Part shown: positions 1 to 9,410 of the stretch, in pieces
How the letters are laid out: each line of letters starts with the position of its first letter
How positions within the stretch are numbered: position 1 is the stretch's first letter
Origin: Bacteroides luhongzhouii
GTDB taxonomy: Bacteria > Bacteroidota > Bacteroidia > Bacteroidales > Bacteroidaceae
DNA length: 64,000 nt
Reading direction: 5' to 3'
Assembly: GCF_009193295.2 (NCBI RefSeq)
Contig: NZ_CP059973.1
Coordinates: forward strand, 3,720,001-3,784,000
Notes under the pieces: generated by a model
Told to the model about the DNA's origin: nothing
The model's input: the letters and a program-made list of their open reading frames with translations, nothing else
Database searches by the model: none
Made by a program: the position numbers and the translations under genes

Positions 1-2120
1 CTCAATATAACTCTAACGGATTCAACTATCCGGCAGACAACGACCATCACGAAAAACATGTAAGCGTATTCTCCCGTAAAGCCCCTTACAGTTATGGTTG
101 GGACTGGGGAATCCGCATGGTGACCAGTGGTATCTGGCGTCCGGTGACCATCCGTTTTTATGACGCAGCCTCTATCAGCGATTACCACGTAAAGCAACTC
201 TCGCTGACCGACCAGCAGGCAAAACTATCCAATGAATTAGAAATAAATAATATACTTCCTCGAGCACTTCAAGCAGAGGTGAGAATCAATATCTCTTTTG
301 AAGGAAACACAGAAAAAGGCATTAGCCAGGCAATCACCTTACAGCCCGGAATCAATCGTATATCTATTCCTTCTGAAGTGCTGTCGCCGGTACGTTGGAT
401 GCCGAATGGCTGGGGAAAGCCCGCCCTGTATGATTTCTCCGCTCAGATAATCGTAGAAGATAAAGTCGTAGCCCAACAATCCCACCGGATAGGACTGCGC
501 ACCGTTCGCCTCGTCAATGAAAAAGATCAGGACGGAGAATCCTTCTATTTTGAAGTAAACGGCGTTCCGATGTTTGCCAAAGGAGCCAACTACATTCCCC
601 AGGACGCCCTGTTGACCAACGTCACTACCGAACGCTACCAAACCTTATTCCGGGATATCAAAGAAGCCAACATGAATGTCATTCGTGTGTGGGGAGGCGG
701 AACCTACGAAGACGACCGTTTCTATGACCTGGCAGATGAAAACGGAATACTGATATGGCAGGACTTTATGTTTGCCTGCACTCCCTATCCGTCTGATCCC
801 ACCTTTCTGAAAAGAGTAGAAGCGGAAGCCGTCTACAACATCCGCCGCCTTCGCAATCATGCTTCCCTGGCGATGTGGTGTGGCAATAATGAAATACTGG
901 AAGCCTTGAAATATTGGGGATTCGACAAGAAATTCACGCCGGAAATCTATCAGGAAATGTTCCAGGGCTATGACAAACTGTTCCGCCAACTCCTTCCTAC
1001 CAAGGTAAAAGAGTTGGATGCCGACCGTTTTTATATACACAGCTCCCCATATTTAGCCAATTGGGGACGCCCCGAATCATGGGGGATAGGAGACAGCCAC
1101 AATTGGGGAGTCTGGTATGGGCAGAAAACTTTCGAATCACTGGATACAGACCTCCCTCGTTTCATGAGCGAATTCGGTTTTCAGTCCTTCCCGGAGATGA
1201 AGACTATTGCCACCTTTGCCGCTCCGGAAGATTATCAGATCGAATCGGAGGTGATGAATGCCCATCAGAAAAGCAGCATCGGCAATGCCCTGATTCGCAC
1301 CTATATGGAACGTGACTATATCATTCCCGAAAAATTCGAAGACTTTGTCTATGTCGGACTAGTATTGCAGGGACATGGCATACGTCACGGTCTGGAAGCG
1401 CACCGCCGCAACCGTCCCTATTGTATGGGTACATTATATTGGCAATTGAATGACAGTTGGCCGGTAGTGTCATGGTCGGGTATTGATTACTACGGTAACT
1501 GGAAAGCCTTGCATTATCAGGCAAAGCGTGCATTTGCCCCCGTTCATATCAACCCTTTGCTGGAAGGTGACAACCTGTGTGTTTACTTGCTTTCCGATCA
1601 TCTTGACACCCGGGAGAAACTGACGCTGGAAATGAGACTGACGAATTTTGCAGGAAAGAAAGCCGGAAGAACGGTTGTCCTTCCTTCTTTGACTCTTCCG
1701 GCCAACACTTCCCAATGTGTATATCGCACTTCGCTCACCACTTTGTTTTTTCCTGCAAAGCGCCCGCTTGCGGATGACCTGCGCCATTGCTTCATGCAAC
1801 TGACATTGAAAGACAAATCCGGAAATATCGTTGCCGAAACAGTCCATTTCTTTAGAAAGACGAAAGACTTGCTTCTGCCCGAAACAACCGTTTCCTGCAA
1901 GATAAAACAGAAAGAGGGCGTGTGTGAACTGACCCTGTTTTCTCCCGTTCTTGCAAAAGACGTCTTTATTGAAGTCCCTTTGCAGGGAGCCCGTTTCAGT
2001 GACAACTTTTTCGACCTCCTTCCCGGCGAGCGTAAGACGGTTGTCATCACTTCTCCCCAAATAAAGAAAGGAGAGGAGCTGCCTTTGACAATCAAACATA
2101 TTCGTGATACCTATAATTAA
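1..2120 (+). CDS. beta-mannosidase (GH2), 5'-truncated by window edge
   Basis: The reading frame is open from base 3 to the stop at 2118-2120 (about 705 residues), so the true start lies upstream of the window. The fragment opens just before the segment APYSYGWDWG, a hallmark of GH2 beta-mannosidases. The acid/base glutamate sits in WCGNNE (codon 891-893) and the nucleophile in SEFGFQSFP (codon 1170-1172); WGGGTYEDD and LYWQLNDSWPV are further family motifs. A C-terminal beta-sandwich follows. The enzyme should release beta-mannose from the non-reducing end, for example the Man-beta-GlcNAc of N-glycan cores. It lies 34 bp before two GH20 genes and is probably co-transcribed. Roughly 150 N-terminal residues, including any signal peptide, are missing from view. 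Confidence 0.93.
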   Translation, partial: QYNSNGFNYPADNDHHEKHVSVFSRKAPYSYGWDWGIRMVTSGIWRPVTIRFYDAASISDYHVKQLSLTDQQAKLSNELEINNILPRALQAEVRINISFEGNTEKGISQAITLQPGINRISIPSEVLSPVRWMPNGWGKPALYDFSAQIIVEDKVVAQQSHRIGLRTVRLVNEKDQDGESFYFEVNGVPMFAKGANYIPQDALLTNVTTERYQTLFRDIKEANMNVIRVWGGGTYEDDRFYDLADENGILIWQDFMFACTPYPSDPTFLKRVEAEAVYNIRRLRNHASLAMWCGNNEILEALKYWGFDKKFTPEIYQEMFQGYDKLFRQLLPTKVKELDADRFYIHSSPYLANWGRPESWGIGDSHNWGVWYGQKTFESLDTDLPRFMSEFGFQSFPEMKTIATFAAPEDYQIESEVMNAHQKSSIGNALIRTYMERDYIIPEKFEDFVYVGLVLQGHGIRHGLEAHRRNRPYCMGTLYWQLNDSWPVVSWSGIDYYGNWKALHYQAKRAFAPVHINPLLEGDNLCVYLLSDHLDTREKLTLEMRLTNFAGKKAGRTVVLPSLTLPANTSQCVYRTSLTTLFFPAKRPLADDLRHCFMQLTLKDKSGNIVAETVHFFRKTKDLLLPETTVSCKIKQKEGVCELTLFSPVLAKDVFIEVPLQGARFSDNFFDLLPGERKTVVITSPQIKKGEELPLTIKHIRDTYN

Positions 2121-2154
2121 TTTATTAATAACTTAACACTTAATTTTTTAGTTT

Positions 2155-4479
2155 ATGAAACAACTTTTAAAGTTAACCGGATGTCTGACACTAGCAGGAC
2201 TTTTTGCCTCTTGCCAATCGGCACAACAGGAAGCCAACTACCAGATCATCCCCATGCCACAAGAAATTGTAACAGCTCAAGGAAATCCCTTCATCCTGAA
2301 GAGCGGTGTGAAAATCCTCTATCCGGAAGGAAACGAGAAGATGCAACGCAACGCGCAATTCCTGGCTGACTATCTGAAAACCGCTACCGGAAAAGATTTC
2401 GCTATCGAAGCCGGAACAGAAGGTAAGAATGCAATCGTACTGACATTGGGCACGGCAAACGAAAATCCGGAATCCTATCAGTTGAAAGTTGCCGGTGACG
2501 GAATCACGATTACCGGTCCTACCGAGGCCGGCGTATTCTATGGCATCCAGTCCTTGCGCAAATCATTGCCTGTGGCTGTCGGCGCAGACATTTCCATGCC
2601 TGCCGTAGAAATCAATGACGCTCCCCGCTTTGGCTATCGTGGCGCACACTTCGATACCAGCCGTCATTTCTTCACAGTAGACGAAATAAAGACCTACATC
2701 GACATGCAGGCTTTACACAACATGAACCGTATGCATTGGCATATCACTGACGACCAAGGCTGGCGTCTGGAAATCAAGAAATATCCGAAACTGACGGAAG
2801 TCGGTGCTAACAGAACGGAAACAGTGATCGGACGTAACTCCGGCGAATACGACGGCAAACCTTACGGCGGTTTCTACACCCAGGAACAAGCCAAAGAAAT
2901 CGTAGATTACGCAGCCGAACGTTACATCACCGTTGTTCCCGAAATCGACCTTCCGGGACATATGCAAGCTGCCCTTGCCGCTTATCCTGAATTGGGATGT
3001 ACCGGTGGTCCGTACGAAGTATGGAGACAATGGGGGGTATCAGAAGATGTACTTTGTGCCGGAAACGATCAAGTTTTGAAATTCCTCGAAGATGTATATG
3101 GCGAACTGATTGAAATCTTCCCGTCGCAATATATTCATGTCGGTGGTGACGAATGTCCGAAAGTAAGATGGGAGAAATGCCCGAAATGCCAGGCACGTAT
3201 CAAGGCGCTGGGATTGAAATCGGATGATGTGCATAGCAAAGAAGAACGTTTGCAGAGCTTCGTTATCAACCAGCTCGAAAAATTCCTCAACGACCATGGA
3301 CGTCGGATCATCGGTTGGGATGAAATCCTCGAAGGCGGACTTGCTCCAAACGCTACTGTTATGTCATGGCGTGGTGAAAAGGGCGGTATCGAAGCAGCGA
3401 AACAGAAACACGATGTCATCATGACACCGAACACATACCTGTATTTCGACTATTACCAAGCTAAAGACGTAGATAACGAACCGTTTGGTATCGGTGGTTA
3501 TCTGCCGTTGGAAAGAGTGTACAGCTACGAACCGATGCCGGCTTCTCTGACTCCGGAAGAACAGAAATATATCAAGGGCGTGCAAGCCAACCTCTGGACA
3601 GAATACATCGCTACCTTCCCTCACGCGCAGTACATGGTATTGCCTCGTTGGGCTGCATTGTGTGAAATTCAGTGGTCCAGCCCTGAAAAGAAAAACTATG
3701 CCAACTTCCTGTCCCGTCTTCCTCAACTGATTAAGTGGTATGATGCCGAAGGATACAACTACGCAAAACACGTATTCGACGTACAAGCCGAGTTTGACCC
3801 GAATACGGCAGAAGGAACGATGGACGTAACCTTGTCTACTATTGACAATGCCCCTGTCCACTACACTTTGGACGGTACAGAACCCACTACTGCTTCTCCC
3901 GTTTACGAAGGAGTGTTGAAGATTAAAGAAAATGTCACTCTGTCCGCCAAAGCCATTCGTCCTACCGGTGAGAGCAAGACACTGACAGAGAAGATCGATT
4001 TCAGCAAATCCAGCATGAAGCCGATTGTAGCCAATCAACCTATCAATGAACAATACCTCTTCAAGGGAGCTTCCACGTTAAACGATGGTTTGAAAGGAAA
4101 TAGCAGCTACCGGTCAGGTCGTTGGATCGCTTTCAACGGAAACGACATGGACATGACGATCGACCTTCAGCAACCCACAGAAATTTCAAGTGTGGCCATC
4201 TCTACCAATGTAGCGAAGGGCGACTGGGTGTTTGATGCCAGAAGCCTCTCCGTAGAAATTTCAGACGATGGAAAGACTTTCAAAAAGATTGCTTCCGGAG
4301 AATATCCGGCAATGAAAGAGACGGACAAAGACGGGGTCGTTGACCATCAACTAATGTTTACCCCTGTGACTACCCAATACGTGAGAGTTATTGCTTCACC
4401 GGAGAAATCACTTCCGGCATGGCATGCAGGAAAAGATAAAAACGCATTTTTATTTGTAGACGAAATCAAAATTGATTAA
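2155..4479 (+). CDS. beta-N-acetylhexosaminidase (GH20), lipoprotein
   Basis: 774 residues. The N-terminus is a lipoprotein signal (LAGLFASC), so the enzyme is anchored in a membrane. A GH20b N-terminal alpha/beta domain precedes the GH20 barrel. The catalytic Asp-Glu pair is in HVGGDECPK (about D332-E333), as needed for substrate-assisted hydrolysis of terminal GlcNAc/GalNAc. After the barrel comes a chitobiase-type C-terminal beta domain (YTLDGTEPTTASPVY) and a discoidin/F5-F8-like carbohydrate-binding domain. It sits between the beta-mannosidase and a second GH20 gene whose ATG overlaps this stop (TAATG), so the trio is very likely one operon. Exact substrate linkage cannot be told from sequence. 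Confidence 0.94.
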   Translation: MKQLLKLTGCLTLAGLFASCQSAQQEANYQIIPMPQEIVTAQGNPFILKSGVKILYPEGNEKMQRNAQFLADYLKTATGKDFAIEAGTEGKNAIVLTLGTANENPESYQLKVAGDGITITGPTEAGVFYGIQSLRKSLPVAVGADISMPAVEINDAPRFGYRGAHFDTSRHFFTVDEIKTYIDMQALHNMNRMHWHITDDQGWRLEIKKYPKLTEVGANRTETVIGRNSGEYDGKPYGGFYTQEQAKEIVDYAAERYITVVPEIDLPGHMQAALAAYPELGCTGGPYEVWRQWGVSEDVLCAGNDQVLKFLEDVYGELIEIFPSQYIHVGGDECPKVRWEKCPKCQARIKALGLKSDDVHSKEERLQSFVINQLEKFLNDHGRRIIGWDEILEGGLAPNATVMSWRGEKGGIEAAKQKHDVIMTPNTYLYFDYYQAKDVDNEPFGIGGYLPLERVYSYEPMPASLTPEEQKYIKGVQANLWTEYIATFPHAQYMVLPRWAALCEIQWSSPEKKNYANFLSRLPQLIKWYDAEGYNYAKHVFDVQAEFDPNTAEGTMDVTLSTIDNAPVHYTLDGTEPTTASPVYEGVLKIKENVTLSAKAIRPTGESKTLTEKIDFSKSSMKPIVANQPINEQYLFKGASTLNDGLKGNSSYRSGRWIAFNGNDMDMTIDLQQPTEISSVAISTNVAKGDWVFDARSLSVEISDDGKTFKKIASGEYPAMKETDKDGVVDHQLMFTPVTTQYVRVIASPEKSLPAWHAGKDKNAFLFVDEIKID

Positions 4480-6554
4480 TGAATATAAGAAAAGAATACA
4501 CTAAAGTTTGTCTTTTCTTATGGATATTGGGGATGTGCCTGAAAGCACATCCCATTCTGGCACAGTCCGTCATACCTGTCCCATTAAAAATGGAGCGGGG
4601 GACGGGCTTTTTTTTACTGTCAGAAAAGACAAGACTTTATACAAATCTACAAGATGGAGAAGCGAAGCTCTGGGAGAATTACCTGAAGGCATTACCCGTT
4701 CAATTAAAGAAAGCGGGCATGAAAGACAGGAAACAGATGCTTCTCTTATTGATAACCCCCAAGAACCCCCAGTTGCCATCGCCGGAAAGCTATACTCTTT
4801 CCGTCACTCCGCAACAAATCCTGATACGCGCCACTTCGGGAGCCGGATTATTCTATGGTATGCAAACCCTGTTGCAGTTGGCACAACCTTCGGGGGCAGG
4901 CAGCTATTCCATAGCCTCTGTCGAGATAGAAGACACTCCCCGTTTTGCTTATCGTGGACTGATGCTGGACGTGTCCCGCCATTTTTCTACCAAAGAGTTT
5001 ATAAAGAAACAGATAGACGCACTGGCGTATTACAAAATCAACCGTCTGCACCTGCATCTGACCGATGCGGCAGGCTGGCGGCTTGAAATCAAGAAATACC
5101 CTTTGCTGACCGAATTTGCGGCCTGGCGTACAGATCCCACCTGGAAGCAATGGTGGAACGGCGGACGCAAATACCTCCGTTTTGATGCTCCCGGAGCTTC
5201 CGGCGGTTATTACACCCAGGACGATATCCGTGAAATATTGGAATATGCCCGTCAGCATTATATCACGGTGATTCCCGAGATAGAGATGCCCTCCCATTCG
5301 GAAGAAGTGCTGGCAGCCTATCCGCAGTTATCCTGTTCGGGCGAGCCTTACAAGAACTCCGATTTCTGTGTCGGCAATGAAGAAACCTTCACGTTTCTGG
5401 AGAATGTGCTGACCGAAGTCATGGATCTTTTCCCTTCCGAATACATTCATATCGGTGGCGATGAGGCCGGTAAGTCGGCTTGGAAGACCTGTCCGAAATG
5501 TCAGAAGAGAATGAAAGACGAGCATCTAGCCAATGTAGACGAGCTGCAAAGCTACCTGATACACCGCATTGAGAAGTTCCTGAACGATCATGGACGTCAT
5601 CTGTTGGGATGGGACGAGATTCTGCAAGGAGGCATTGCGCCCAACGCAACCGTCATGTCATGGCGTGGAGAAGAGGGGGGCATCGCTGCCGTAACCTCCG
5701 GGCATCATGCCATCATGACGCCGGGTGCCTATTGCTATCTGGACAGTTATCAGGATGCTCCATACTCGCAGCCGGAAGCCATCGGTGGATACCTGCCGTT
5801 GAAAAAGGTCTATTCCTACAATCCCGTTCCCGCTTCCTTAACCCCGGAACAGGCAAAACTGGTCTACGGTGTGCAGGGCAACTTATGGGTGGAATATATT
5901 TCCACTCCCGAACACGTGGAGTATATGATTTACCCTCGAATCCTGGCATTGGCGGAAACAGCTTGGTCGGCTCCGGAACGTAAATCATGGCCGGATTTCC
6001 ATACCCGCGCATTGTCGGCAGTGGCCGATTTGCAGGAGAAAGGATACCATCCTTTCGATTTGAAAAAAGAAATCGGCAGCCGTCCCGAGTCGCTTCAACC
6101 GGTCAGCCATTTGGCATGGGGCAAAAAGGTGATTTATAATTCACCCTACAGCCCCCATTATCCGGCACAGGGAAACACAGCTCTGACGGACGGCATACGT
6201 GGTGATTGGACGTATGGTGACGGTTCGTGGCAAGGATTCATCTCGGACAACCGCCTCGATGTGACGATTGATATGGAAAAAGAAACTTCCATCCATTCTG
6301 TCACTGCCGCCTTTATGCAGGTGATAGGAGCGGAAGTATTCCTGCCGGAGACTGTGGTGATTTCCATTTCCGATGACGGAACCCATTTCACGGAGTTGCG
6401 AAAACAACACTTTGAAGTGAGCAAAGAAACGCCCATCCGGTTTACGGATATTTCATGGCAGGGCGAAGCCAAAGGAAGATACGTACGCTATCAGGCACAA
6501 GCCGGAAGTGAATTCGGAGGCTGGATATTTACGGATGAAATTATTGTGAATTAA
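4479..6554 (+). CDS. beta-N-acetylhexosaminidase (GH20), secreted
   Basis: 691 residues, a paralogue of the preceding gene. It starts with a hydrophobic signal sequence ending near AHPILAQS. GH20b and GH20 domains follow, with the catalytic Asp-Glu in HIGGDEAGK (about D328-E329) and the conserved MSWRGEEGG and LWVEYI segments of the active site. A discoidin-like domain forms the last ~130 residues. Unlike its neighbour it lacks the chitobiase C-terminal beta domain and a clear lipobox, so it may be periplasmic while the other is lipid-anchored. The start codon overlaps the upstream stop by one base, implying translational coupling. Confidence 0.93.
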   Translation: MNIRKEYTKVCLFLWILGMCLKAHPILAQSVIPVPLKMERGTGFFLLSEKTRLYTNLQDGEAKLWENYLKALPVQLKKAGMKDRKQMLLLLITPKNPQLPSPESYTLSVTPQQILIRATSGAGLFYGMQTLLQLAQPSGAGSYSIASVEIEDTPRFAYRGLMLDVSRHFSTKEFIKKQIDALAYYKINRLHLHLTDAAGWRLEIKKYPLLTEFAAWRTDPTWKQWWNGGRKYLRFDAPGASGGYYTQDDIREILEYARQHYITVIPEIEMPSHSEEVLAAYPQLSCSGEPYKNSDFCVGNEETFTFLENVLTEVMDLFPSEYIHIGGDEAGKSAWKTCPKCQKRMKDEHLANVDELQSYLIHRIEKFLNDHGRHLLGWDEILQGGIAPNATVMSWRGEEGGIAAVTSGHHAIMTPGAYCYLDSYQDAPYSQPEAIGGYLPLKKVYSYNPVPASLTPEQAKLVYGVQGNLWVEYISTPEHVEYMIYPRILALAETAWSAPERKSWPDFHTRALSAVADLQEKGYHPFDLKKEIGSRPESLQPVSHLAWGKKVIYNSPYSPHYPAQGNTALTDGIRGDWTYGDGSWQGFISDNRLDVTIDMEKETSIHSVTAAFMQVIGAEVFLPETVVISISDDGTHFTELRKQHFEVSKETPIRFTDISWQGEAKGRYVRYQAQAGSEFGGWIFTDEIIVN

Positions 6555-6582
6555 AAACGGATGAGATTATTGGAAATTAAAG

Positions 6583-6617
6583 AAGGAATCTACTCAACCA
6601 GATTCCTTCTTTTTTTG
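6583..6617 (+). terminator. rho-independent terminator after the GH20 genes
   Basis: Perfect 10-bp arms gaaggaatct (6583-6592) and agattccttc (6601-6610) with an 8-nt loop, followed by seven T (6611-6617). It closes the glycosidase operon. Confidence 0.85.
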
Positions 6618-6619
6618 TT

Positions 6620-6627
6620 ATATTTGT
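6620..6627 (+). promoter_or_regulatory. -7 box of susC promoter
   Basis: TATATTTG is a perfect match to the Bacteroidetes -7 consensus TAnnTTTG. It lies 24 bp before the susC-like ATG and two bases after the T-run of the previous terminator. No good -33 TTTG is visible, since that place is occupied by the terminator stem. Confidence 0.6.
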
Positions 6628-6651
6628 ATTATTACCTTAAAAACTAAGAAT

Positions 6652-9396
6652 ATGGTACAACACGCTAGACTCATTTTCTACAGCCTTCTTCTTCTGGTAA
6701 TCCCGTGCGAGGGCACGTTGGCACAGAAGATTCCCGTCGCGCCCATAGACTCATTGATTACCGTAGGATATGCCACCGGAAGTTTGAAAACCCTGTCCGG
6801 TTCCGTCGAGAAAATCACGGAGACACAGATGAACAAGGACCAGATAACGAACCCTTTGGAAGCAATCCGTGGACGTGTGCCGGGATTGACCATCCAGCGG
6901 GGCTCAAACGGACCGGCGGCTCTGGATGCGGTACGCCTGCGGGGAACTACCTCACTGACCAGCGGCAACGACCCTTTGATTATCGTCGACGGAGTATTTG
7001 GCGACTTGAGCATGCTTGCCTCCATTTACCCTACGGATATTGAGAGCTTTACCATCCTGAAAGACGCTTCCGAAACCGCGCAATACGGTTCGCGAGGTGC
7101 ATCCGGTGTGATAGAAGTCACCACCAAAAAAGGGATGAGCGGCAGGACACAGGTAGCTTACAATGGTAGTTTCGGAATTTCCACCGTCTACAAGAATCTG
7201 AAAATGCTGTCCGGTGATGAGTTCCGTCGTGTAGCATCGGAACGCGGCATTTCCATTTTGGACAAAGGGAACAATACCGATTTCCAGAAAGAGATTGAAC
7301 AGACAGGACTGCAACAGAATCATCACATCGCCTTTTATGGCGGTTCCAGTGAGTCCAGTTATCGTGTTTCTCTCGGTTTCATGGATCGTCAGGGAGTGAT
7401 TCTGAATGAAGACATGAAGAATTTCACTTCAAATATGAACATGAATCAGAAAATGTTCGACGGCTTCCTGAACTGCGAACTGGGAATGTTCGGTTCCATT
7501 CAAAAGAATCACAACCTGGTTGATTATCAGAAAACGTTCTATTCGGCAGCTACGTTCAATCCTACCTATCCCAATCATAAAGACCCTGTCACCAATTCTT
7601 GGGACGGCATAACGACCGCCAGTCAAATCACCAATCCATTGGCATGGATGGAAGTGCAGGACGATGATGCCACTTCGCACATCAGCACGCACGCCCGTCT
7701 CACCTTCAATCTGATGGAAGGACTGAAGCTAAGCCTGTTCGGTGCCTACACATACAATATCGTAGAAAATTCGCAGTACCTCCCCACTTCCGTCTGGGCG
7801 AACGGTCAGGCATACAAAGGAACCAAAAAGCGCGAATCCTTATTGGGAAACATGATGCTGACCTATAAGAAAAACTGGAAAAAGCATTTCTTTGACGCAC
7901 TGGCACTTGCCGAACTTCAGAAAGAGACCTACACAGGCTATTATACCACAGTCAGCAATTTCAGCACCGATAAGTTCGGGTATAATAATCTTCAGGCAGG
8001 AGCACTCCGTTTGTGGGAAGGCACCAATTCGTACTATGAACAACCGCGCCTGGCATCTTTCATGGGACGCTTCAATTATACATACGCCGACCGCTACGTA
8101 CTGACGTTGAACGCCCGTACGGATGCTTCCTCCAAATTCGGAGCCAACCATAAATGGGGCTTTTTCCCCTCTGCGTCCGCGGCATGGGTGATTAGTGAAG
8201 AAGAATTTATGAAGCAATTCCCCGTGATAGACAATCTGAAATTCCGTATCGGTTACGGTCTGGCAGGTAATCAGAGCGGGATTGACTCATACACAACGCT
8301 GAGTCTCGTCAAGCCGAACGGTGTCGTCCCCGTCGGAAACTCCGCCATCGTATCTTTGGGAGATCTCCGGAATACGAATCCCGACCTGAAATGGGAAGTG
8401 AAACATACCTTTAATACCGGTTTCGACATCGCTTTATTCGGCAACCGCCTGTTGCTTTCCGCCAACTATTACAACTCCCGCACCACGGATATGCTCTACC
8501 TTTACAACGTAAGCGTGCCCCCTTTCACCTATAACACCTTGCTTGCCAATATCGGCTCCATGCGCAACTGGGGTACGGAAATTGCCATCGGTATCACCCC
8601 TTTGAAAACGAAGGACATGGAGCTGAATATCAATGCCAACATCACCTTCCAGCGCAACAAATTGCTTTCATTGAGTGGTATGTATAACGGCGAAATGCTT
8701 TCCGCTCCCGAATATAAAAGTCTTGCCAGCCTCGACGGAGCCGGCTTCCACGGCGGCTACAACCACATCGTTTATCAGATGGTGGGGCAACCGTTGGGCG
8801 TGTTCTATCTTCCTCACAGCACCGGACTGGAGTCCGACGGAAACGGTGGATATACCTATGGCATCGCCGACCTGAATGGCGGAGGCGTCAGTCTTGAAGA
8901 TGGAGAAGACCGCTACGTGGCAGGACAAGCCGTACCCAAAACGATTCTGGGATCTAACATCAGTTTCCGTTACAAACGTTTCGACCTGTCTTTGCAGATC
9001 AACGGAGCCTTCGGACATAAAATCTACAACGGAACTTCCCTGACCTATATGAACATGAATATATTCCCCGACTACAACGTAATGAAAAAAGCTCCGCAAC
9101 AGAACATCAAGGATCAGACCGCCACCGACTATTGGCTGGAAAAGGGAGATTACGTCAATTTCGACTATGTGACACTGGGCTGGAACGTGCCGATTGAAAA
9201 GGTGCAGAAACTAAAGAAATATGTCCGTTCCCTGCGCTTGGCATTTACAATCAACAACCTGGCAACCATTTCCGGCTATTCGGGACTTTCGCCCATGATA
9301 AACAGTTCCACAGTGAACTCTACGTTGGGCGTGGACGATAAACGGGGATATCCGTTGGCACGGACGTACACCTTAGGATTGAGTATTAACTTTTAA
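6652..9396 (+). CDS. SusC-like TonB-dependent outer-membrane transporter
   Basis: 914 residues. After a short signal peptide (cleavage near GTLAQ) the protein moves almost directly into the plug domain: ITVGYATGSLKTLSGSV, then PLEAIRGRVPGLTI and PLIIVDGV, then KDASETAQYGSRGASGVIEVTTKKG. A 22-strand beta-barrel follows, ending in the aromatic residue of LSINF as expected for BAM-inserted proteins. The usual ~80-residue carboxypeptidase-regulatory-like domain at the N-terminus of SusC proteins is absent, which makes it about 100 residues shorter than most. It is paired with the SusD gene immediately downstream and imports a glycan, presumably the product of the upstream hydrolases. Confidence 0.95.
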   Translation: MVQHARLIFYSLLLLVIPCEGTLAQKIPVAPIDSLITVGYATGSLKTLSGSVEKITETQMNKDQITNPLEAIRGRVPGLTIQRGSNGPAALDAVRLRGTTSLTSGNDPLIIVDGVFGDLSMLASIYPTDIESFTILKDASETAQYGSRGASGVIEVTTKKGMSGRTQVAYNGSFGISTVYKNLKMLSGDEFRRVASERGISILDKGNNTDFQKEIEQTGLQQNHHIAFYGGSSESSYRVSLGFMDRQGVILNEDMKNFTSNMNMNQKMFDGFLNCELGMFGSIQKNHNLVDYQKTFYSAATFNPTYPNHKDPVTNSWDGITTASQITNPLAWMEVQDDDATSHISTHARLTFNLMEGLKLSLFGAYTYNIVENSQYLPTSVWANGQAYKGTKKRESLLGNMMLTYKKNWKKHFFDALALAELQKETYTGYYTTVSNFSTDKFGYNNLQAGALRLWEGTNSYYEQPRLASFMGRFNYTYADRYVLTLNARTDASSKFGANHKWGFFPSASAAWVISEEEFMKQFPVIDNLKFRIGYGLAGNQSGIDSYTTLSLVKPNGVVPVGNSAIVSLGDLRNTNPDLKWEVKHTFNTGFDIALFGNRLLLSANYYNSRTTDMLYLYNVSVPPFTYNTLLANIGSMRNWGTEIAIGITPLKTKDMELNINANITFQRNKLLSLSGMYNGEMLSAPEYKSLASLDGAGFHGGYNHIVYQMVGQPLGVFYLPHSTGLESDGNGGYTYGIADLNGGGVSLEDGEDRYVAGQAVPKTILGSNISFRYKRFDLSLQINGAFGHKIYNGTSLTYMNMNIFPDYNVMKKAPQQNIKDQTATDYWLEKGDYVNFDYVTLGWNVPIEKVQKLKKYVRSLRLAFTINNLATISGYSGLSPMINSSTVNSTLGVDDKRGYPLARTYTLGLSINF

Positions 9397-9410
9397 TGGA
9401 GGAGGAGAGT

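Noticed and set aside
4508..5086. 192-codon ORF overlapping the second GH20 gene
   Set aside because: Alternative frame of a gene with complete GH20 motifs.
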